From NCBI GenBank assembly GCA_947069175.1, contig CAMTDV010000030.1:99472411-99536410 (forward strand): a stretch of DNA of 64,000 nt, written 5' to 3'. The DNA is from Scalesia atractyloides. Taxonomy: Eukaryota; Streptophyta; Magnoliopsida; Asterales; Asteraceae. The position numbers and the translations under genes are program-made. The first letter of the stretch is position 1. Each line of letters begins with the position of its first letter. The notes beneath the pieces are model-generated. The model was not told where the DNA came from and did no database searches. It saw nothing but the letters and a program-made list of their open reading frames with translations. Below, piece after piece: positions 55,764 through 64,000 of the stretch.

Positions 55764-57296
55764 ATGGCTGATGGATCATCTTTTCAAGGTCCTCGATCGG
55801 AGATTCGACACGTCGTTGTCGGACCTCAGATCGACGGACAAATAGTTGAGGATTCTTCCGGCGAATCTAATGCTCAGTATGATCCTAATCATGCGAGTAT
55901 TCCTGTAAAGCCGGCAGCTCCTCAGGTTGATGTTACGTCGATTTTACCACCTGCAGAGACTCCATTATCGTTGTTAATCAAATCTCAAGCGGCTCTAAAC
56001 GCTATGTATGCTCAGTTATGTGCCCAAACCGGAACTCCAGCTTTTCAAGCTCCGGTTAACGCTCCTCAGGTCCGTGCTTCGCCGACACCTCGAGTTTTGA
56101 GTTATAATACTCAAAGTCATGCTCGTTCCCCTTCGCACATGCCTGAAGATGGAACAGAAATGTATTCTAAAACCAGGAATGATCCTGTTCATTCTGGTAA
56201 TAGAAAGCAAGAAGACAATCTTCAGCGTCGTGCATCTGTCCACTCTCGTTTGGGCCCGCGGTCTTCACAGAAGCGGGACACCCAACACGATGAGCTCGAT
56301 AAGACCTATGAGGAAGGGATAGTGCAAGTATTTTTAATCGAATATCTGCAGACCATGCTAGTTACAAGCCAAAAGTACGTGCAGTATACAATCCAGAAGC
56401 TGAGCATGATTACAATTTGGTGTATCGCCCAACCGAAGCAGCTGAACAATCAAAGTTTACCAGAGAGATAGCACTGGCTCCGTTGGAGCAAGCGAAATTA
56501 CCACCCAACGTTGGAAAGTTTAACGGTTTAACCGATCCTGATGATCATATGCGCCTCTTTACCGGTGCAGGGTTACTTGGGTGCTGGACATTGCCAATGT
56601 AGTGTCATCTATTTATACAGACCCTTACTGGCGCTGTGCGCATTTGATTTGATAATTAGCCGACAGGTAAACTTTACTCTTAGAATGACTTAAAAGAAAA
56701 TTTTCTTACACACTTCAATCAACAACGGCGATACGTGCGCGACTCTCAGATGTAATGAACATCTGGCGGAGGGACGATAAGAACCTCGAAGATTTTATAA
56801 CGCGTTACAATAAAGGGGTGTTGGAGATTGGAGATGTTCACGAAGACCTTATACGCGCGCAGTTCAAATACGCAGTAAGGTGTGACGAAATGATTGAAGT
56901 GTTGTCCGGTACAACTGGCCTTCCAAAAAGCTGGGATAAACTCATGGCGGCAGCCAAGGTCTACGCCCAGACTTAGCGCAACTTAAATTCTAACAGGCCA
57001 CCTCTACCTCAGAATCGTCCGCATGACCTGAGTAGAGGTAGTCGCAAGTATAAGAGAAATTGAAAGAGTCAAGTCAGAATTCGTACTCTCCTTATTCACC
57101 AGTTGATGCGCGTACAACAATCAACAAGATTACAACTCAAAAAGCGATTAAACAAGATAATAGGGAACGCCAGTGGACTCCCTTAACGAAATCTCCAGCT
57201 GAAGTTCTCAGCACTGAGAATTATCAGTTCAAACAGCCGCAACCAATGAAAAACAAAAAAGGGCAAGACCCAAATTTATTCTGTGACTATCAATAG
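55764..57296 (+). pseudogene. gag: Tat element gag
   Basis: Met 55764 starts ADGSSFQGPRSEIRHV. The frame shifts near 56330, and the next frame holds the Tat capsid motif FTREIALAPLEQAKLPPN and FNGLTDPDDHMRLF. A stop follows WTLPM near 56600, with several more stops to 56750 where Trp codons would be expected. The frame then continues with MNIWRRDDKNLEDFITRYNK, LIRAQFKYAVRCDEM, LPKSWDKLMAAAKVYAQT and a stop near 56975. Downstream frames (57060-57296) are the basic linker. It is non-functional. Confidence 0.82.
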
Positions 57297-57878
57297 AGGC
57301 ACAGGCCACACAACAGATAACTGCATCAGTCTGTGTACGGAGATTAAGAAAGCATTAAAGAGTGGGAAGCTTACACATCTACTCCAGAATGTGTGCAAAG
57401 AGATTAAACAGATTACGCGCGGGGACGAAGGGCCTAGCAACAAGAAAATGAAACATCATGTTTCCATGATACAAGGAGGTTCGTCGCGCAAGTGTAATCT
57501 TCAACACTTTCAAAACAACACATGCACGAGCAGCAAGTCATTTTTCCTATCGTTCCGGGAGGTCCTCAAGAAGACCGGCCAGTAGTTATCACCGATATCT
57601 TTGGGCACTACCAAACAGATTATATGTTTATAGATCCTGGTAGTTCCATGGATATTATGTATGAGCAGTGCTTCAAGCAGCTAGATCCTGAGGATAAGGC
57701 ACGCTTGGAACCAGTTGATTTTCCATTAACTGGGTTTTGCAATGAGGCTATCTTTCCTCTAGGACAAATCATTTTTCCTGTTACTTTATCTGATGGGAGG
57801 TGTTCTCGAATGAGTAACGTCAATTTCATGGTGATGCCGGCAAATTGGAACGCCGCACGCAGCGTGATTTTAGTATGA
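57283..57878 (+). pseudogene. Tat element protease region
   Basis: A frame near 57283-57450 holds the gag-protease linker. The protease frame (57522-57878) contains VVITDIFGHYQTDYMFIDPG with SSMDIMYEQCF, the place of the active site. The motif reads D-P-G-S, with Pro where Thr or Ser is usual, so activity would be lost. It ends with MVMPANWNAARSV and a shift. Confidence 0.8.
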
Positions 57879-59060
57879 TTACCTCCTCCACATGCTCTTG
57901 TGGTTTTCCGACACCAAATGGTATAGATATAGTTTACGCGCGGAAAAAAGTTATGTCAATTGAAGAACCAGTTATGAAGCCTGTCAAGACATTGCCAAGT
58001 AACGAACCAGAAAAATGGGTACTCAACAATAAGTATCCTGAGCAAACAATCTTGTTAAGGCCTGCAGTCAGTATTGAAATTCGCGCAAAACTTATACTAC
58101 TGTTGTTTCGCAACAAAGACATTTTCGCCTGGACACTGCCAACATGGTCGGCGTCCCACGCAACATTGCGGAACATTGTCAAAATGTATTTCCATCAGCA
58201 AAACCAGTTGTACAGAAAAAGTGCAGCCTCGGGTCAGAAAAGACAGACGCGATGAACGAATAAGTCACCGAGTTATTAAATGTTGGTATTCTGCGCGAAG
58301 TCAAATACCAGACCTGGGTGGCAAACCCAGTCATGGTAAAGAAACATCATGGCGGATGGTGGATGTACGTAGATTTTAAAGATTTAAACAAGGCGTGCCC
58401 GAAAATTTAAACAAGGCGTGCCCGAAAATTGTTATTCTCTTCCCGAGATTGACAAAAGGGTTGACTCCTTAGCTTCCTTTCGCTGTAAATGTTTTCTAGA
58501 TTACTATAAAGGTTATCATCAAGTCTTGATGAAAAAAGAGGACGCAGATAAAACAGCTTTTCGCACGGAGAAGGGCATTTTTTGTTATACCAAGATGCCT
58601 TTTGGTCTCCGCAATGCGGAAGCTATTTATCAAAGATTGATGGATACAGTTTTTGGATGATATCGGGAAAACTGTGGAAGTCTACATTGATGATTTGTTC
58701 ATTATGAGTAATTCAGAAGACACTATGTTAGACAACATCCAACGAACTTTTGACTCTCTGCGAAAAGTAAATTTAAAGTTAAATCCAAGCAAATGCTCCT
58801 TCGGCATGGAGGAGGGCAAATTTTTGGGTTTCATCGTCACCAAGGACGGTTTCAAAGTTAATCCTGAGAAGGTCGAAGCAATACAAAAAATGTCTTCTCC
58901 TAATAGCATCAAAGAGATGCAACGTTTGGCTGGAAGGTTAGCTGCGCTAAACCGCTTCCTCGCCAATCATGCTACAAAGTCTTATCCATTTATTCGAACA
59001 TTACGCAATTGTACGAAGAGCAAAGAGTTCACATGGACTCCTGAAGTTGATCAAGCTTTC
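57879..59060 (+). pseudogene. pol: Tat element reverse transcriptase
   Basis: Pieces in several frames give EPEKWVLNNKYPEQTI (linker, 57845-58150), and a damaged region to 58410 that includes VKKHHGGW and VDFKDLNKACP and a local duplication of about 24 bases (taaacaaggcgtgcccgaaa, near 58384 and 58408). Next come CYSLPEIDKRVDSL, MPFGLRNAEAIYQRLMD, and the catalytic VYIDDLFIMS near 58682. The thumb has FLGFIVTKDGFKVNP and LAGRLAALNRFL. At least four breaks are present. Confidence 0.87.
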
Positions 59061-59459
59061 TAGCAAATGAAAGATTGTTTAGTTCAACTTCCCACACTTA
59101 TTGCTCCTCGTGAAAAAGAACCCATGGTCTTATATCTTACTGCATCTGAGGTAGCAGTAGGTGCTGTCTTGTTGGTAGAACGCGAAGGGGTCCAGTCTCC
59201 AATTTATTATATCAGCAAGATGTTGAACGATCCAGAGACAATGTATTCAATTATGGAGAAATTAGTTTTAGCATTGGTCCACGCCTCCCGCAGGCTGCGA
59301 AGATACTTTTCAGGACATGTTATTACAGTTTTAACAAATTTTCACATTGGCCAAGTCTTGACAAAGCCAGATGTTTCTGGACGACTTGCGAAGTGGGCAA
59401 TAGAATTGGGAGGTTATAACATTTGTTATAAACCTAGACCAGCTATCAAAGGCTAAGTT
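59061..59459 (+). pseudogene. Tat element RNase H 1 (RT-linked)
   Basis: The frame after a stop at about 59062 gives LYLTASEVAVGAVLLVEREG, QSPIYYISKML, YSIMEKLVLALVHASRRLRR, TVLTNFHIGQVLTKPD and WAIELGGYNICYKPRPAIKG, and then a stop at about 59456. The first Asp of the RNase H signature is replaced by Thr-Ala in YLTASE. As far as I recall, the RT-linked RNase H is degenerate in Tat elements generally, which carry a second one. Confidence 0.83.
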
Positions 59460-60105
59460 TTGGCAGATTTCATCGCTGAAATTCCTGCTGATAAAATTGA
59501 AGAATGTCAAGCAATTCAAAACCCAGTCCTGGTAATAGACAATAGAGTCTGGATATTGTTTACAGATGGCGCATCAAACAGTGATGGGGCTGGAGCAGGT
59601 CTTCGATTATTGAGTCCAGAGGGAGCAGATTTACATATGCAATTCGGTTGGATTTTAAAAGCACCAACAACGAGGCCGAATATGAAGCTTTCCTAGCAGG
59701 CTTACCCCTCGCTATTAAATGGGTGCAACAAACTTAGAAGCCCACGTTGATTCATTATTAGTTGCTGAGCAAGTAATTGGAACGTACGATGTAAAGGGAG
59801 ATATCATAGCTTTGTACTTGGCGCAAGCTAAAGATCTTATAGCACAGTTCCAACAATTTAAAGTCACACACGTAAAGCGAAGCGAAAACAAACATGCTGA
59901 CGCTCTAAGTAAACTAGTAGCAACTAGTTTTAAACATTTGGCAAAGGAAGTTCGCATCAAAGTTTTAAGTAATCCATCAGTCCCTCTCAGACAAGTAACA
60001 ATGGTCGAAGTAGGAGATCCATCATGGATGTCTGCAATAATGATGTATTTGTTACATGGTTCTTTACCATAAGATAAAGCGCAAGCACGTAAGTTACAAT
60101 GCAAA
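59460..60105 (+). pseudogene. Tat element RNase H 2 (archaeal type)
   Basis: After the linker ADFIAEIP comes WILFTDGASNSDGAGAGLRL with the catalytic Asp. A shift near 59690 follows, then a frame with AHVDSLLVAEQVIGTYDVKG (second Asp) and KRSENKHADALSKLV (third Asp). The glutamate of NNEAEYEAF falls right at the frameshift. This second RNase H is the hallmark of the Tat lineage. A stop occurs at about 60070. Confidence 0.87.
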
Positions 60106-61240
60106 GCCCTTAATTACGAGATGATTGACGGTATTCTGTACCGACGCTCTTACATGGGTCCTTCGCTCCGATGTGTTAACAAACATGATGCGCAATACCT
60201 GATCAGGGAGGTTCATGAGGGGCTATGTGGTATACATTCTGGGGCGCACATTGTAGTAGCCAAAGTAAAAAGCGCAGGGTATTATTGGCCCGGAATGTAC
60301 GTGACGCTGTAGAGATCTTGCGCAAATGCATGTCCTGCCAAAGGCATGCCCCTAAAACGTTACGCCCAAAGAATCCTTTAGTACCCGTCACAACAGCTTG
60401 GCCTTTTCAACAATGGGCCATTGATTTAGTGGGACCATTTCCAGATGCGCCTGGCGCTGTCAAGTTTATCATTGTTGCGGTCGATTACTTCACCAAATGG
60501 GTTGAAGCTAAACCCTTAGCTTCTACTACAGAGATGGTAATTCGCAAATTCATCTGGGAATACATTATTTGCCGTTTTGGTCTGCCCATGCGCATTATTA
60601 CAGACAACGGTCCAAATTTAACGGCTGAAGAGTTGCAAACATGGATGACCGAAACGGGAATCCAACATGTTTTCGCTTCTGTTGCGCACCTACAAGCAAA
60701 TGGTCAAGTTGAAAGCATAAACAAACAGTTGGTCAACGGTATCAAAGCCCGCCTCAGCACGGCACGGTGGGGGTGGGTTGACGAATTGCCTAGCATCTTG
60801 TGGGCACACCGAACTATGCCCAAGACTAGCACTGGAGAAACTCCTTTTACCCTTGTGTACGGCACGGAGGCTGTGATTCCTGTCGAAATTGGGTTACCAA
60901 CTCCATGGATGCTAGCCTTGGAAAAATAAGATAACAAAGAACAAATACGCATTGATCTAGACTTATTAGAGGAAAGATGAGAGAATGCAATGATTCGCGA
61001 AGCTAAGTACAAGTCTCAGCTTGAAAAGTATTACAACAAAAAGGTACGCATCTGCTTCTTTTTGCCTGGTGACTTTGTTCTTCGCGATAATGAAGCGTCG
61101 AATGCCAAAAAACCGAGGAAGTTAGCCCCGCGATGGGAAGGTCCGTATGGACGGAAATGAAGTATTGGGAAAAGGCGCGTACACTCTGAAGCGTATGGAC
61201 GGAACCAGTGTTCCTCGAACCTGGAGCGCCCAACAACTAT
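60106..61240 (+). pseudogene. Tat element integrase
   Basis: The zinc-binding part has HEGLCGIHSGAH and, after a shift near 60300, CMSCQRHAPK. The core carries AIDLVGPFPDAPGAVKFI, VDYFTKWVEA, ITDNGPNLT and LQANGQVESIN, so all three catalytic acids are kept in one frame (60225-60929). PKTSTGETPFTLVYGTEAVI is typical of this lineage. A stop follows near 60927, another near 60978. The C-terminal GPY-like region (RWEGPYG, GAYTLKRMDGT) is split by one more. No chromodomain follows. Confidence 0.88.
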
Positions 61241-61694
61241 GCCGATGTTATATGTAATCTCAGTCCTCTAAGCAACTTCTGGGCGTTGCGCAAGGAGACT
61301 GCTTACTTTATTTCTTATGTAATCTTAGTGGCAGCCATAGCTTTACGCTTTATCAGTATGAATAAAATACTCTGTCACTACTTACAGTCTTGTATATGCT
61401 TATTTACAAATGCATGCAATTCATTTGGATAAACAAAAACACAAACTCATGAGCCACAAGTTAACTTAATACTTACGCTCACACATGAGGAAAGAAATTG
61501 TTCATTTGTCTATCCTAAACAAGTAATTGGCCACATACAAAAATTGTAAACTAAATATACTATATTCACATCATCAAAAGTACTTGCGCATCAAGCGCAA
61601 CGATACATCAAAAAAGAAATTTACAGACAGCTACAGGAGTAAACAAAATCTAACTCTATTTTCCTGCATCCTTCACATCTTTTTGTTCCTCTGC
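61241..61694. other. Spacer between pol and the antisense gene
   Basis: This is the meeting point of two convergent transcription units. It is AT-rich with no gene. A/T-rich runs such as aataaaatac (61364) could serve as polyadenylation signals of either unit. Confidence 0.5.
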
Positions 61695-61991
61695 CTAAGA
61701 GACGATTTCTTTTAATCTATCCACGAAATCATCATGCTGCAGTGCAGCATCGACAAGATCCATGACAGGAATATGTAATTGATCATAGCTCTCCTTGACA
61801 GCTGTATAAATGGCAACAATGTCAGTTCCATGCGTAGCAGCGCGGCTTGTATCCCATTGGGTCTTCAGCGCATGAGCCACATGAAGGGTGCACTCCTTAT
61901 AACCCTCCGCATAACCATCGTTCCGCGCTGCCACCATTAGTTCCGCCACTCTCTCATCTAATTCTCTAGAGTTCAAGATAGAGTTCGCTAT

Positions 61992-62065
61992 CTACAAAAT
62001 CAACATGTCAATATAAGATATAAATATTCAACAAAGATGAATATATCGAAACAAAGGAATATTAC
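61992..62065 (-). other. Predicted intron 3 of the antisense gene
   Basis: The donor is GTGGAG|gtaata and the acceptor ttgtag|ATAGCG. It is T-rich, 74 bases long, and sits between codons. It joins GIVE to IANSILNSRELDE. Confidence 0.65.
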
Positions 62066-63310
62066 CTCCACAATCCCATACTCCCGCAACCAGGTAAGCT
62101 GGTTCATGAGGGATTCAGTCAGGCTTTCTGCTGCCGCGCGAGCGACCTCTGTGTCATTAAGTTTCTGTTCACCTTCAGTTAAACGGCGGGTCAACTCGGC
62201 GTTCTCTTTTCGGTGAAGGTTGATATCTTTTTTCAAAACATCAACCCCATCTTGCAGCCACGCCTGGTCAAATAGCATAGAAGTTAGATCATCAATCTCT
62301 TTATTCTTAAGAAGGAGTCATTTTGGTTGATACCGCATTCTGCTCGCTCCTTTCTCTATGAGAGCGCGCCTCTTCTGCTGCCGCAACTGCATCAGCTTTC
62401 TCTTTCTTAAGTTTCTCAATTTCGTTGCGCAGACATATCTTTTCTTTGTTATCACGATCGCAAGCCTCCACAAAGCGCTTGCGCTCGTCCACATGTTGCG
62501 CAGCAGAGGCCTCACACTTGCGCTTCCAAGACTGTGCAGACCACTCCTCGGTCTTCTTCTCCTCCTCAAACTTGGCCTTTTCAGCCTCAAAATCGATGAT
62601 CATCTTTAACGTCTTCTCTTTCTCAAGTTTGGCATTCGCTTTATCAATCTCAACCTCATCCCACTCCTTGTTCATACTGCGTCATTCGCGCACGATCCTA
62701 TTTATTGTGGAAGAGGCAAGGGCAGACTCTTGCAAATATGATTCATATGTAGCGTCATGATCTTTCTCTTCCTGGTGCTTCACCTCCGTCAGGGGGAAGA
62801 TGCCCTTATACCACTCCCTACACGAGTGCCAATCAGTAAAAACATCACCCTGTCTAACCTTCCATACAGGCTGATGGATCGCAGAGGCCCGCTTCTCAGA
62901 ATAAGAGCGATAGTAATAATCCCCAGGCGTCTCCTCTGGGCGAATGGGCGACTCCTCATCAGAATCCTCCACAGACATAAAGCCTTCACTTTGTGTTGAA
63001 GGGCCAGCTCCCTTAAACATCAACTTTGAAGGCTCCGGCACAGGGGAAGATATTTTTTCTTGCTTCGCGGTAGCAGTATCTTTCACCCCAGCATCTGTAG
63101 CTGTATCTTTAACCTGCTCGCCAGCAGGATTATCAGCATCAAAGTTTTTAGGCTCTTCTTTCGGAGCCACCTTCGCAGTATTTTCTGGGACGATGGGGTC
63201 AGTGTCAAAAACGGGTTCTTCTCGCTTCACATCTCCCTCCTCAACATTTTTAGGCCTGCGCGGCGATGGTATAGCAGATGAGGTGGCCGACGCAGCCGTC
63301 ACCATTTTCT

Positions 63311-63390
63311 CTGCAAAGCATATTAATAAATACCAAGTATAAGATTCTGCGCAACTTGTCTGACAGAAATGCGTAACAAACTGAACATAC
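63311..63390 (-). other. Predicted intron 2 of the antisense gene
   Basis: The donor is CACCTG|gtatgt and the acceptor ttgcag|AGAAAATG. The join makes codon GAG and keeps the reading frame. Length is 80 bases. The upstream open frame otherwise runs into a stop inside this gap. Confidence 0.65.
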
Positions 63391-63804
63391 CAGGTGAGAA
63401 CTTCTTTTCAAAGGCATCCAGATTGCCTTTCTTCCCAATGCGCGGGCGCGCAACTTTCGTTGGAACAGAAGGTATAGTTTCAGACTCCTTCCTCTTCTTG
63501 GACGTGCGCTTCAACGCCTCTTCTGGGCTCGAGGGTATTTCCAAGGGATCATCTGGGTTCGAGGCAGGAAGAGAGGAGGTGTCAATGGGTTCTGGCTTTG
63601 GTTTCCTCAAACCTACAGGCGCAAGACCCTCCAGTGATTCTGACACCACCACATAATCACACCAAGAGTCAGATACGAGACGCGTACCTTTCTTACCCTC
63701 AGCTTTCGTAGCAGCTGATGGCTTGGTTTTTTGATCTGGTTCAGAAGGGGGATGTGCAACAGCTGCGACAACAGTTGGTTTCTTCTTCTTCTTTGAGTCA
63801 GGGC

Positions 63805-63948
63805 CTACGCCCAAGTTTAGCAAATCACCAACATAGTTAATCATATTGAACAAAGGTTGCGCCATTAGTTATATTGCAATATTACTTAGATAATATGTTC
63901 AAGAGTAATATTGCAATATCAACTTAGGCCTTGTAAGAATTTAATTAC
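63805..63948 (-). other. Predicted intron 1 (within window) of the antisense gene
   Basis: In gene sense the donor is ACTG|gtaatt and the acceptor gcgtag|GCCC. Joining the sides keeps the frame (SSKT-G-PDSKKK). The gap contains two near-identical attgcaatat words, noncoding in texture. Prediction only. Confidence 0.6.
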
Positions 63949-64000
63949 CAGTCTTAGAAGATGGTTGCGCCTCTAGATCCTCCTTCTTGGGCAGCTCAAA

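Larger units (their letters stand above)
55090..64000 (+). mobile_element. Tat-lineage Ty3/gypsy element, right end beyond the window
   Basis: Plus-strand order: LTR, primer site (55699), gag, protease, RT, RNase H, a second RNase H of archaeal type, and integrase to about 61240. A minus-strand gene with several exons then runs to the window edge. A second RNase H before integrase and an extra, sometimes antisense, ORF downstream of pol are known marks of the Tat lineage. No chromodomain is visible. Pol has many stops and shifts. The left boundary is uncertain, and the 3' LTR must lie past 64000. Confidence 0.85.
61695..64000 (-). pseudogene. Antisense multi-exon gene of the Tat element (C-terminal part)
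   Basis: Four minus-strand coding blocks join in frame through three short GT-AG gaps: exon end at 63949, introns 63948-63805, 63390-63311 and 62065-61992, and the last stop at 61695. The first block begins outside the window. The product is lysine-rich early on (DSKKKKKP, RTSKKRKES) and acidic in the middle. It then has WRKVRQ-like VWKVRQGDVFTDWHSCREWY, a long coiled coil (IDKANAKLEKEKTLKMIIDF through NEIEKLKKEKADA), and a C terminus with GYAEGYKECTLHVAHALKTQ. Damage: one TGA at about 62682, probably from Trp, and a one-base shift near 62310. It fits the antisense ORFs known downstream of pol in Tat elements, which databases often name putative gypsy-type transposon proteins. Function unknown. 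Confidence 0.75.

Noticed and set aside
62318..63342. Overlapping frames on both strands over the antisense gene
   Set aside because: The plus-strand frames at 62358-63656 and the alternative minus frames mirror the codon bias of the coiled-coil gene and lack splice-consistent joins.
1..64000. A cellular protein-coding gene or plant pararetrovirus
   Set aside because: All recognisable coding regions are LTR-retrotransposon or Harbinger parts. No movement protein or coat protein of a pararetrovirus and no host exon-intron gene outside the elements could be supported.

Overview
This is plant nuclear DNA made almost entirely of transposable elements. I find no intact cellular protein gene, no functional tRNA or rRNA gene, and nothing bacterial or organellar. 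The evidence is AT-rich spacer DNA, Ty3/gypsy retrotransposons with chromodomain-type integrases and initiator-Met primer sites, PIF/Harbinger-type MITEs with TTA target duplications, and a Tat-type Ty3/gypsy element. The element flavour would fit Asteraceae, but that is a guess; the species cannot be read from the window.

Layout. Bases 1-3493 are AT-rich spacer with two PIF/Harbinger-derived elements. Bases 3494-43610 are one old chromodomain-type Ty3/gypsy element (here called A) split by later insertions. A solo LTR of family B (4000-6301, target duplication attct) sits in its 5' LTR. A complete but decayed family-B element (B2, 10367-30227) splits it between protease and reverse transcriptase. 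A minus-strand chromodomain element (E, 32819-39605) plus an extra E LTR (39691-41063) split it inside the C-terminal part of the integrase gene. B2 is itself split in its gag gene by a young minus-strand element (C1, 14699-24167, target duplication ctaag). C1 has two 2627-bp LTRs that look almost identical, a gag gene and no pol. The order of insertion is therefore A, then B1/B2/E, then C1.

Bases 43611-46787 are spacer with two copies of a SINE-like repeat. Bases 46788-50440 are a degraded PIF/Harbinger element split by a solo LTR of family C (C2, 47069-49718, target duplication caacc). Bases 50441-52887 look like a truncated LTR related to C. Bases 52888 to about 55090 are AT-rich spacer. 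From about 55090 to the window edge lies a Tat-lineage Ty3/gypsy element on the plus strand: LTR, primer site, gag, protease, reverse transcriptase, RNase H, archaeal-type second RNase H and integrase. Downstream of pol it carries an antisense gene with several exons.

None of the pol genes is intact: every one has stops, frameshifts or lost catalytic residues. The most unusual signals are (1) tandem tRNA-like, Pol III box-bearing modules inside family-C LTRs, with a perfectly conserved 26-base hairpin; (2) a four-times repeated hairpin in C1 whose stem keeps pairing through compensatory and G-U changes in the element-sense strand; (3) a reading-frame-consistent, spliced-looking antisense gene in the Tat element; (4) arrays of an 18-base palindrome on both sides of the TATA box in family-B LTRs; and (5) a partial host duplication at the right edge of element E. 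Coordinates of junctions come from aligning repeat copies by eye.
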